From contig OY718806.1 of the NCBI GenBank assembly GCA_963070105.1, positions 8,722,365-8,786,364 on the forward strand: a stretch of DNA of 64,000 nt. The letters are read 5' to 3'. A program made the position numbers and the translations under genes. The notes under the pieces are model-generated. The model worked only from the letters and a program-made list of their open reading frames with translations. It ran no database searches and was not told the origin of the DNA. This document shows, in pieces, positions 50,232 to 62,046 of the stretch (the stretch's first letter is position 1; every line of letters begins with the position of its first letter). This stretch comes from Litomosoides sigmodontis (taxonomy: Eukaryota; Nematoda; Chromadorea; Rhabditida; Onchocercidae).

Positions 50232-51648
50232 TGGGTTTTTTCATTCCTGTACGCAATGAATAAAGTAGTATGCAGAAGAGAAAAAGGACTGGAAAACAAT
50301 TTAAACAGAATATGACCAGAATGAGATAATGAGGTATTGAAATGGAAAAGGAAAGATCAAAATTGTTAGATAGCTTGGTCTTACAAATCAAGGTGCTTCA
50401 ATTCACTCTTTCTAGCTTGAAACGTGAAGTGATGCGGATTCAGACGAAGCGATTGATGAACTGAGACAAAGAGATGATGATGAGAAACATCCCAATCAAG
50501 AATGCATATTCATTCCGGATATCATTGTCCCAAAACATTTTTTTATTAAAAAAATTTCTCTCTTGTAATTTTAATTAATTTCAATTAAAAACATAAGTAC
50601 ACTTATCATGATCTCTGACCAGCAGCTTGCATAGTAAGATTAAATGAATAATGATGAGCTTGTTTTGACTTTTAAGCATGTTCCGTTAACATTCTCAATA
50701 TTTTGTTTACTCAAATGGAAAAGCACAATCTGGAATATATTCTAATACTATCTCCATTCTCCCATATCAAATAATAGAACTTAGTAATTAAGACAGAAAA
50801 TGCAGTTCAACAGAATGTAACCGTTGACCGATGCCCCACATTACTTAATACTAATTTTTTATTGGGATAAAAACAGGAGTCATCCGGTTTTCCTTTTTAT
50901 CATCGTTTAGTCGATTGCCCGCCGTTGTCTATCAAGTGATTTTTTGATTAATAAAAGTGAATAAAACAGATATTAAGCAATAAAATGTTAAGAAAATGTA
51001 AAATTAAGCAAAAGGAAATGCATCGATATGTAGGATGAGAAGCCATCAATGCTCCACGCAGCTTTATGGTGACCAGACCATGCTTATCCTCACTTCGGTT
51101 AACTGCACAATCAATCCTTGATTCATTATGTCTTCAAAATTCTTTTATTTCATAATACTAAGAGCTGCACCTTTCGTGCTTGCATTCGTATCCTTCGCGT
51201 GATTCCATGCGGCAGTAGTGCAGGTGGACGAAACCACCTCAGTGATTGCAATGGATTGCGTTTGCTTTTTCCACATTAAATTCAAATGTGCTCGGTAAAT
51301 TATAACCATTTCTATTATGAAAAAAATTTCGTGTGATAAGCCTGAGCGTATACATTAATGAATTGGATTAAAAAAAACCATAACTGATGAATTTGAACTG
51401 CAAATTACAATTATTTTTCATCCCGTTCTAAATAAGTAGGAAGCAAAATTTCTTGAAATTTGTTACAACCCCAACAATGTTAGCTTTTTTTCCGGACAAA
51501 GCTACAGATAATTCAGTAATTATTCTAGCGTAAATCGAAAAGAAAAAATGTTCCCTTCCAGCGATATCATACATCAGTAATTATTCTTGACCAACGTTAT
51601 TATATCCGACCACTAATCATTTAATTTGCATTTCTATCATAGAGCATC
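50232..51648. other. Non-coding part of tandem unit 1
   Basis: About 1.4 kb with no recognisable exon, between the ends of tubulin pieces B1 and D1; the same sequence recurs at 53546-54962. Confidence 0.5.
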
Positions 51649-52448
51649 CTATTCACGGTTATTATATTCCATAATCATGCTTTTCATATAATTTTTCGCT
51701 TCTACAAAATCCGCTTCGTCCATTCCCTCGCGTGTGTACCAGTGCAAAAAGGCCTTGTGGCGAAACATTGCTGCAAACAACGCAGAACTTTCTCGTAAAA
51801 CTTCATGAAAAATTCATCAATTAAGTGGAGCAAATTTATAAATTCACACCTCTAAATTGTTTTCCAATTCTGGCAAGCACTTCTCTGATGGCAGTCGTAT
51901 TGCCCAATAGAGCACCACTCATTGCAGTACCGTGAGCAGGCAATTCACAGCTGTTTAACTTGATGTCACGCGACAGTAATCCAGGTATTAGTATGTTTCG
52001 AATACCCATAATTCGATTTTTCAGCTCCTAGAAAGCAGGATTCACAGATGTATTGATGATTTAAAAGATATCACATGCTTATATAAATTTACTCACATCT
52101 ACCGATATGTTTCCTCGGAGCACTGACATGGCACCGAAATAACGACCATATACTGGATTACAAGCGCTTATCATGTTATGCGGATAAAACATCCATAATA
52201 CAAAGCACATAAATCGTGCATAACTTACAAAACTCTTATTAACAAACTTTTAAAAGCAACCTGTTTGATTAAACAATTGACTTTAGCTACGGGTAAAGTA
52301 GTATTGCGAGTGGACAGAGAAACAAAACTGGAGGTCAAAAAGTGTAGCTTTGAGAAGGGTACCATGACGCCGATAAATTTAGCCAGGTCGGAATCCATTT
52401 GTCCAGGAAAGCGCAAAATACTTGTGACTTCCGCCACCGTCATCGATA
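51649..52448 (-). pseudogene. 3' half of a divergent beta-tubulin, copy D1
   Basis: Four exons matching the last four of the intact arm gene, at lower identity: LRFPGQMDSDLAKF (52448-52261), [12 protein letters not shown] (from 52192), GALLGNTTAIREV, and [12 protein letters not shown] to a stop at 51649. The acceptor before the second piece is GG where the intact gene has AG (52193-52194). The whole 5' half is missing. It therefore cannot make a tubulin, though some frames are still open. Confidence 0.88.
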
Positions 52449-52832
52449 CTTAAATCACACACATTCGCCATTAGCAATTATTATGCTTTTGTTATAGTCA
52501 TACATGCAACAGTAGAATTTCACCATTCTTCGCATTCATTAATTAATTAAATTAATTAAACACACCGCGAGTAGCTATAGAAATCCGCAACTAAATGCAA
52601 TTTTTTTGAATCACTCAAAATTATCCGCCGCTACTAATACCATCAAACTAATGAAATCATTTTTCACGCAAATATTATTTATGAACATTTCTAACTGAAA
52701 TATATTGAATTTTACTACACATCAGACTTCATGAACATTTTTTCCTCTTTTCTTCTCCATTGAACCATTGAAGATTTATTGAATATAAGCAGACTTTATG
52801 AGATTAGAAATATGCAATGGGGTATTCAACTT

Positions 52833-53545
52833 GGGAAAAATATGTCCCTCGTGCGGTATTAGTCGATCTGGAACCAGGAACTATGGACTCTATACGTTTC
52901 TCAAACTTTGGAAAGCTTCCGGCCAGATAATTTCGTGTTTGGTCAAAGCGGTGATGGAAATAATTGGGCTAAAGGTCGTTACACTGAAGGAGCGAACTTG
53001 TTGATGAGGTGTTAGACGTTCTTGGAAAAGAAGCCGAAAGCTCTGAGTTTTTGCAGGTATTGGAATAATCAGTGTTAATTTTGCCAAAATATAGAAATCA
53101 GGAAAGAAATTCTATCATCGCTTCTATAAATCAACGTAAAAGAAAAAACTTTTGTAGGGTTTTCAACTAACTCATTCCTTAGGAGGTGATACGGGTTCCG
53201 GAATGGAAACACTTCTTATCGCTAAAATGCGTGAAGAATACCCAGACCGTATCATGTCGTCATTTTCCATATTCCCATCTCCCAAAGTAAGTCTTTGAGT
53301 CATCGATTTACTTTATATTTCTTTTGTTTAGTTCTCCACCAACTTCGGTAACTATAAGATATGTTGTGCAGATTACTCCCAAATCTTCCATGATGGGTTG
53401 AATGGCAGGTATCAGATTATCGAACCATACAACGCAACTATGTCCGTACATCAACTCGTAGAAAATATAGAGAAGCGCTCTATGATATTTGTCTACGCAC
53501 ATTGAAACTTACTGGACCTACCTACGGTTATCTTAATCATTTAGG
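52833..53545 (+). pseudogene. Broken beta-tubulin fragment, copy B2
   Basis: Identical reading frames to 49519-50231, including the same frameshifts and deletions, but without exons 1 and 2, because the tandem duplication began inside the third piece. It follows right-arm sequence directly at the unit junction. Confidence 0.92.
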
Positions 53546-54962
53546 TGGGTTTTTTCATTCCTGTACGCAATGAATAAAGTAGTATGCAGAAGAGAAAAAG
53601 GACTGGAAAACAATTTAAACAGAATATGACCAGAATGAGATAATGAGGTATTGAAATGGAAAAGGAAAGATCAAAATTGTTAGATAGCTTGGTCTTACAA
53701 ATCAAGGTGCTTCAATTCACTCTTTCTAGCTTGAAACGTGAAGTGATGCGGATTCAGACGAAGCGATTGATGAACTGAGACAAAGAGATGATGATGAGAA
53801 ACATCCCAATCAAGAATGCATATTCATTCCGGATATCATTGTCCCAAAACATTTTTTTATTAAAAAAATTTCTCTCTTGTAATTTTAATTAATTTCAATT
53901 AAAAACATAAGTACACTTATCATGATCTCTGACCAGCAGCTTGCATAGTAAGATTAAATGAATAATGATGAGCTTGTTTTGACTTTTAAGCATGTTCCGT
54001 TAACATTCTCAATATTTTGTTTACTCAAATGGAAAAGCACAATCTGGAATATATTCTAATACTATCTCCATTCTCCCATATCAAATAATAGAACTTAGTA
54101 ATTAAGACAGAAAATGCAGTTCAACAGAATGTAACCGTTGACCGATGCCCCACATTACTTAATACTAATTTTTTATTGGGATAAAAACAGGAGTCATCCG
54201 GTTTTCCTTTTTATCATCGTTTAGTCGATTGCCCGCCGTTGTCTATCAAGTGATTTTTTGATTAATAAAAGTGAATAAAACAGATATTAAGCAATAAAAT
54301 GTTAAGAAAATGTAAAATTAAGCAAAAGGAAATGCATCGATATGTAGGATGAGAAGCCATCAATGCTCCACGCAGCTTTATGGTGACCAGACCATGCTTA
54401 TCCTCACTTCGGTTAACTGCACAATCAATCCTTGATTCATTATGTCTTCAAAATTCTTTTATTTCATAATACTAAGAGCTGCACCTTTCGTGCTTGCATT
54501 CGTATCCTTCGCGTGATTCCATGCGGCAGTAGTGCAGGTGGACGAAACCACCTCAGTGATTGCAATGGATTGCGTTTGCTTTTTCCACATTAAATTCAAA
54601 TGTGCTCGGTAAATTATAACCATTTCTATTATGAAAAAAATTTCGTGTGATAAGCCTGAGCGTATACATTAATGAATTGGATTAAAAAAAACCATAACTG
54701 ATGAATTTGAACTGCAAATTACAATTATTTTTCATCCCGTTCTAAATAAGTAGGAAGCAAAATTTCTTGAAATTTGTTACAACCCCAACAATGTTAGCTT
54801 TTTTTCCGGACAAAGCTACAGATAATTCAGTAATTATTCTAGCGTAAATCGAAAAGAAAAAATGTTCCCTTCCAGCGATATCATACATCAGTAATTATTC
54901 TTGACCAACGTTATTATATCCGACCACTAATCATTTAATTTGCATTTCTATCATAGAGCATC

Positions 54963-55762
54963 CTATTCACGGTTATTATATTCCATAATCATGCTTTTCA
55001 TATAATTTTTCGCTTCTACAAAATCCGCTTCGTCCATTCCCTCGCGTGTGTACCAGTGCAAAAAGGCCTTGTGGCGAAACATTGCTGCAAACAACGCAGA
55101 ACTTTCTCGTAAAACTTCATGAAAAATTCATCAATTAAGTGGAGCAAATTTATAAATTCACACCTCTAAATTGTTTTCCAATTCTGGCAAGCACTTCTCT
55201 GATGGCAGTCGTATTGCCCAATAGAGCACCACTCATTGCAGTACCGTGAGCAGGCAATTCACAGCTGTTTAACTTGATGTCACGCGACAGTAATCCAGGT
55301 ATTAGTATGTTTCGAATACCCATAATTCGATTTTTCAGCTCCTAGAAAGCAGGATTCACAGATGTATTGATGATTTAAAAGATATCACATGCTTATATAA
55401 ATTTACTCACATCTACCGATATGTTTCCTCGGAGCACTGACATGGCACCGAAATAACGACCATATACTGGATTACAAGCGCTTATCATGTTATGCGGATA
55501 AAACATCCATAATACAAAGCACATAAATCGTGCATAACTTACAAAACTCTTATTAACAAACTTTTAAAAGCAACCTGTTTGATTAAACAATTGACTTTAG
55601 CTACGGGTAAAGTAGTATTGCGAGTGGACAGAGAAACAAAACTGGAGGTCAAAAAGTGTAGCTTTGAGAAGGGTACCATGACGCCGATAAATTTAGCCAG
55701 GTCGGAATCCATTTGTCCAGGAAAGCGCAAAATACTTGTGACTTCCGCCACCGTCATCGATA
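54963..55762 (-). pseudogene. 3' half of a divergent beta-tubulin, copy D2
   Basis: Tandem copy of D1 with the same open frames and the same lost acceptor. See D1. Confidence 0.88.
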
Positions 55763-56580
55763 CTTAAATCACACACATTCGCCATTAGCAATTATTATGC
55801 TTTTGTTATAGTCATACATGCAACAGTAGAATTTCACCATTCTTCGCATTCATTAATTAATTAAATTAATTAAACACACCGCGAGTAGCTATAGAAATCC
55901 GCAACTAAATGCAATTTTTTTGAATCACTCAAAATTATCCGCCGCTACTAATACCATCAAACTAATGAAATCATTTTTCACGCAAATATTATTTATGAAC
56001 ATTTCTAACTGAAATATATTGAATTTTACTACACATCAGACTTCATGAACATTTTTTCCTCTTTTCTTCTCCATTGAACCATTGAAGATTTATTGAATAT
56101 AAGCAGACTTTATGAGATTAGAAATATGCAATGGGGTATTCAACTTCGACTAATTCTTGAAAATCAATTTATTATCACATAATTCACGCCATTTCGGAAA
56201 AGAAAATCACAGCAACACAGGATGCAATCAATCCCGCAAATAAATTCGTCCCCAGGAAATAAATTTAAAAGCTCATCTGATAATTTAAACCAATAAATAT
56301 TCTTACATCAATAAGAAAAGACCGCATAAGAACGCTTCGTTAAATAAAAATCGCATTATGAAAAACATGAAAATCCCATTATAAATAAAAACCGCACAAT
56401 AGAAGAAGAACGAAGGGCATGGGTCTGTCCTTTTGCAAAAAGTTCTACCACAGACACTCTTTTTTTTTTGGACAAAATTACAGATCATTTATTTACCAAT
56501 TAATCTGGCGTAAATACAAAAAAAAGACAACACATGAAACTTGGTGCTTTATCAATGATTCATTTGCATTTCTGATTTTC

Positions 56581-58764
56581 CTATTCATAGTTACCATATT
56601 CGGCGATCATATTGTTCATATAATTTTCTGCCTCTATAAAGTCCGCTTCGTCCATTCCCTCCTGTATGTACCAGTGCAAAAAGGCCTTACGGCGAAACAT
56701 TGCTACAATTAATTACAAAATTGTGCCATTTTTTTTCCACAATATCTTGATAAATTCATCAATTAAGTGAAGAAAATTTATAATTTTACTTTCGAATTGT
56801 TTCCCAACTTTGGCAAACACTTCTTTAATGGCTGTGGTGTTGCCAACAAGAGCACCACTCACTGAAGTACCAGATGCGGCCAATTTAGTGATGTTCATCT
56901 TGATGTCATGTGGTTGTAATCCAGGGATTAGTGAGCTACGAACACCAGTAATTTGGTTTTTAAGCTCCTAGAAAACAAAATTCAGTAATGTTTCGATAAT
57001 GGCCGTTTAAAAGATATTATATGCTTATACACATTTACTCACCTCCATCGAAACATTTCCGCGGAACATTGAGATGACACTAAAGTAACGACCGTATACT
57101 GGATTACAACCGCTTATCATGTCATGCGGATGAAACATCTATAATATTAAACACTTGAATTGTGTTAAAAAAAAAAAACTGTCATAAAAATTACAGACTT
57201 CTAAAGGCAACCTGTTCGATCAAACGCTTGACTTTGGCCGCAGGTATAATTGTATTGCAAATGGGAAGCGAAGCAAAACTGGAGGCCAAAAAGTGTAGCT
57301 TTGGGAAGGGTACCATGATGCCGATAAATTTAGCCAGGTCGGAATTCATTTGTCCGGGAAAGCGCAAAATACTTGTGATTTCTGCCATGGTCATTGATGC
57401 TTAAATCACAGACATTAGTAGTCATTAGCAGCTATATTGTTATTCTTTTGTTACAATTATCCATGTAACAGTGCAACAGTGCGATTCTCCCTTCATTCAT
57501 GCGTACTTTCCCTCTTCACCTGTCAGATGTAAGGTGGAAAAAAAAAGCTTAAACCAACTTAAATCATTCAAATTTTCTTCTGCTGGAACAGCTATTTTCA
57601 TCGTTTCCTTACAAATACGATGTAACGCCGCATTGTCAACACAATATGTAACGTCCACATTTTCAGCTAATTTTGGGATGGACAATGTGGTGTTATACCA
57701 CTGTGCTACATTGCCCAACTCCTGTAACCATTAATTTACTACACCACGCTGTGAATTTATCAGCAAATTAATTTCAATTCATCCGTTTTATCATAAAATG
57801 CGAAATGGTCGAATAACGTACATTATGAGCGGGAAATACTGAATATGTTGACAAGCAGCGGTTTGGGTACTGCTCCTTTATTTTTTCAACAATCAGTGAA
57901 CCGAATCCTGATCCAACGCCACCACCAAGTGCATGACTTATATCAAATCCCTAAAAAAATATCTTTTTTTTTTCTCTTCACTATGACACTTCATGCATAC
58001 AACTAATTGTAATAACTAGGTACACAATATGTTTACTAATTTCCAAATCTTTTTTGACATGTGCTTCTTTGCCAAAGTAATGTGATAGAAGAAGGATAAG
58101 GATTATTTCACTTACTGCTGCTCTTCCTTCTTCAATCAAATTTCGATGAAAATAAGTGGTAAAGAAGGAAATTTATTTGCAAACCTGAAGGCGATCACAA
58201 ATTTCTGCTTCTTTCCGAACAACGTCCAACACCTCATCAACATACATCTCCCCTCCACCATAAAATCCCCTAGCCCAGTTGTTGCCAGCACTCGCTCTAC
58301 CGAGTACAAAATTGTCCTCTCGAAATAGTGCTGGATGAGTCGATTGAAGCACCGATCTCGGTATTTCTGACTCAAAATCAACAACTACCGCACGAGGAAA
58401 GTATTTCCGTTCTGAAATTTCAATTTCCAATTTTTACCTAACAGTAGATGAAGTAAATTGATGTATCCTTTATCAAAAATCGATCCACATTCAGATTTAA
58501 AATTAGAAAATTACACAATACAAACCTTCTGCTTCGTAAAAATATACACCGATATGTTCCAGTTGTAAATCCGAAGCATCACTGCATGTGCCACTTGGTT
58601 CAATGTTGTGCTCCTTGCAAATAGTTTCAAAGAACTGTAAATATTAAATTTATGCTTAGCAGAAAACTTCCAAACTTCCTAGCAGAAACTATTTCAGCTA
58701 ATCAGACCTTCGTTCCAACATTATTGCCACATCTCCCAAGTTGCATATGAATGATACTCCCCAT
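56581..58764 (-). CDS. Highly divergent beta-tubulin (right-arm copy)
   Basis: Mirror copy of the left-arm gene. Exons: 58764-58708, 58634-58526, 58411-58185, 57950-57822, 57721-57559, 57399-57212, 57138-57043, 56967-56790 and 56702-56581. The large exon-sized frames are identical to those of the left copy, so the predicted 422-residue product is the same as far as checked. Both copies carry the same 1.5 kb of upstream sequence, so they probably share the same control elements. If the assembly is right the worm has two identical genes head-to-head across the palindrome; if it is wrong they are one gene. Confidence 0.88.
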
Positions 58765-58903
58765 GATATACCACCACGTGAAATGCAAATGAAATTACAC
58801 CAAGTTGCGCGCGCGCGCAACAAGCACCTACGAAATGACCGACAAACGGATTTCTCTGCTTTTAAACCATATGGTATGAGTTATGCAAAATTAGTCACAA
58901 AAT

Positions 58904-59047
58904 TTACATAAATTACTGTTATTTGTTCATAAAATCTACATAAATTACTGTTATTTGTTCATAAAATCTACATAAATTACTGTTATTTGTTCATAAAATC
59001 TACATAAATTACTGTTATTTGTTCATAAAATCTACATAAATTACTGT
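58904..59047. repeat. 32-base minisatellite, five copies (right arm)
   Basis: Same unit as at 45294-45480, on the other strand, one unit shorter. Confidence 0.95.
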
Positions 59048-59699
59048 TTTTATGAATAATATTCGGGACGAACACAACAAACCTAATGAGGGAATTTCAA
59101 TAACACTGAACTGCGAACTCATTTCAAGCTCTATTACTGAAAGGGAAGCGCCCAGCATTTGGTTCCTTTGATAATTAGTACCGCGCACCATCATTCTTTG
59201 CTGGATGTCAGTGCGTTTTCGCATCACTGACATCAATGGAAACCAAATGTTGTGTCGTAGAAACTTTAGCGCGTACGTAGTTCGGATGAAGTGTTCCGCG
59301 ATTGACACATTTCGCACTGATCATGAATGTTAAATCACCGGTCTTCATTGTTCCAATTTACCGGGATATTAATTACTGCCACACACTGCTCCGGTTTCTT
59401 TAGGTGGATGAGATTTGCATCGTAGCACAATTTTACTTCATCATTTGCAGTATATTTGTCGCATATTAGATGAAAAAAAAATGTTGAAACTTAAATAAAT
59501 AATATCATCACTTTGCTTGCTGCTTTCCAGTGTGCGTTCACACGTGTGAAACTGCGCTTCATTGTTCACATCCGTATTTTCATCGATTTACCGTTCCATC
59601 GTAATATCCAACTCCTGGAACCGTTAATTTAATGGCCTGCTCATGGTTTATCTATAGATTGAGTCAAATCGAACTCGAATCTTTTGTTTTATCATAAAA

Positions 59700-59852
59700 T
59701 TGCAAACTGATATTACGTAACGTAAAATGTGCGTACCGTCCGAGAAACCAGTACTGAAATTTCCGCCTGTTTGCATATTGTTTTTTCAACAATAATAGAA
59801 GCCCCAAATACAGAGATCCTGTGCCACTTCCATGTGAATGTGTTTGGTCAAG
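59700..59852 (-). pseudogene. Beta-tubulin exon remnant (right arm)
   Basis: Mirror copy of the remnant at 44488-44640 with the same degenerate GSGTGS block. Confidence 0.65.
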
Positions 59853-60219
59853 TATATATATAATGACATTAACTTCTCCACACACTTTATAATAATTAAT
59901 TTCCGATGTTTTGGCGTATGCTCGATGACTTTTTTTTTTTTTTAATTATTGCCCTTTCTCGACCGGAAAGGCAGCAATCTCGAAGGCCGTGCAATGTCTG
60001 CTTTAACCCACGGTATGTGTATCATGCACGAGTGTTTTCTTCGTGAATTATATTCATCACTGTGAACAAGTTCAGAAATTTCTGAACATTAAACCACCGA
60101 GGCGCTGATTTCCGCGTGGCATTTCAACAGTAAAAAAGCGCCTCAAAGTGGTACCAAATAAACATCTTTTTCTCCAACTTCATACATTTCCTCTATATCC
60201 TTCAATATAGCAGGGCATC

Positions 60220-60652
60220 TTCAATATAGCAGAGCATAATTTAATGGCCTGCTCATGGTTTATCTATAGATTGAGTCAAATCGAACTCGAATCTTTTGTT
60301 AAACCATATGGTATGAGTTATGCAAATTAGTCACAAAATTTACATAAATTACTGTTATTTGTTCATAAAATCTACATAAATTACTGTTATTTGTTCATAA
60401 AATCTACATAAATTACTGTTTTTATGAATAATATTCGGGACGAACACAACAAACCTAATGAGGGAATTTCAATAACACTGAACTGCGAACTCATTTCAAG
60501 CTCTATTACTGAAAGGGAAGCGCCCAGCATTTGGTTCCTTTGATAATTAGTACCGCGCACCATCATTCTTTGCCGGATGTCAGTGCGCTTTCGCATCACT
60601 GACATCAATGGAAACCAAATGTTGTGTCGTAGAAACTTTAGCGTAGTTCGGT
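60220..60652. repeat. Scrambled partial third copy of the arm
   Basis: First comes a direct repeat of about 18 bases of the arm end, then about 60 bases matching 59628-59690, then a jump to sequence matching 58864-59275 with only three minisatellite units. The order is rearranged relative to the arm, and the match ends near 60652. Confidence 0.9.
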
Positions 60653-61710
60653 TATGAAAGAGTAACGTGTTGTTTGATTGTATATTGCACCCTTCACTGT
60701 TCGGTTTCGGTTTTTTTTTTTGCTTCGGAAATTTCTAAAAATAGTTTCTAGTCAAGGAAGACCACAATTCTGGTCAGTGGTTGTGGACAACGATCGCTAG
60801 AGTAAGAAAGGTTCGGTTCCTTTCCTATTTGGTTCAGATGCTCGTTCCTCTTACATATCAAGCAACACTTCAAACAAAAGGTAAATCTATTAAATTTCAA
60901 GTTCATACAAGCGTCACTTGCTAGTGTTGCCTGTATGAAATTGAAATTTAATCGTCACTCTTAATCATCGTCACTCTTAATCAATTCATTTACTGAGGAA
61001 GAAGCTGGCACAGTTATACACTTTCGAATGTATTTTAGCTTGCAATATTATTTAAGCTCTTGATGGTAATAAAAGAGTTACTGTAATGTGGTACAAAGAG
61101 TAGAACATTTTTTGATCGGTCGATTGCAAGCGGTTATTTCTGATCTAGTGGTCACTGACCAGCATAACATGATTACAGCTTTTGTCTCCTTAAACTGTTG
61201 CCTTCTGTAGAGATTTCTATCAGAGGTTACTGTACTGTGATGGTAAGAGTTTTCCGAGAGAAAATGAATTTGTTCTGAAATTACGCCACGGCATTCCTAT
61301 TGTGTTGTGTGATTTTTGAACAACTTTTAGCTTGTCGTGAAACGGCCACAGATTAACAAACCATCAAATTCTGGAGCTCAGCGTGCTAGATCTCATAGTG
61401 CAGTGCAAAAGGTCCTATGAGAACGTCACCATCCGGAGATGACGAGGACGACTTACGTCCCGATGTGAATTTGTTGAGATGTTAAGTATGAGAAAGCATG
61501 GTAGTTTGGGAGGTGAGAGACTGCTGAACAAATAACATATTGTGGCAGTTGCTAAACCTATAAGAATGCCTTTTTAGGGGGCATGGGATGCTAGTGAGTG
61601 GTTTTGATTCTGTATTGGAATTAAATTAGTAAGTGATTTGATAGTTCGTGGTGGCTGATAATCGTTTCTTAGTGCGGGTAAATAAGTAATGGTGGTGCTA
61701 GCGCAATGAA

Positions 61711-61741
<31 letters not shown>

Positions 61742-62046
61742 GGCACGCACACACAACACGTAGTTAGAGAAGTTGGTCGATTCAGACAAACGCTAGGATA
61801 CGCGTTTCTTATGAATTATCTTTTGTATGTTGAAAGTATACGTGTGTGTGTGTGTGTGTGTGAGATTAAAACTTAGGTGCTTGATTTGCTGTGACTACGA
61901 AATAAATTTTGCAGAAACGAAGTTGTGTAGCATGTGAGAGGGATATGTGAATTGTTAAAGAAAAAACATTTGGAACGCTACGCCATGTTTTACAAATACT
62001 GATTGCATGGAATTGAAAGGAAAATCGGCAATGTTTCAGTTACTAT
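60653..62046. other. 5' flank of PIG-N, with CA and GT microsatellites
   Basis: No supported exon. A CA run lies at 61710-61737 and a GT run at 61841-61861. A TTTCAG acceptor ends at about 62039, a few bases before the PIG-N ATG, fitting spliced-leader addition. Confidence 0.6.

Larger units (their letters stand above)
49519..52832. repeat. 3314-base tandem unit 1
   Basis: Repeated directly as 52833-56146 with the same reading frames at a constant offset of 3314. It contains the middle part of broken tubulin B, an opposite-strand tubulin fragment D, and at its end about 280 bases of right-arm sequence. Confidence 0.95.
52833..56146. repeat. 3314-base tandem unit 2
   Basis: Second copy of 49519-52832. 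Its last 280 bases run without a break into the rest of the right arm. Confidence 0.95.
55866..60219. repeat. Right arm of the 4.4-kb inverted repeat
   Basis: Reverse-complement partner of 44121-48506. The outer end matches the left arm up to a single mismatch near 60213. The inner end diverges in an AATT-rich stretch. Confidence 0.95.
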
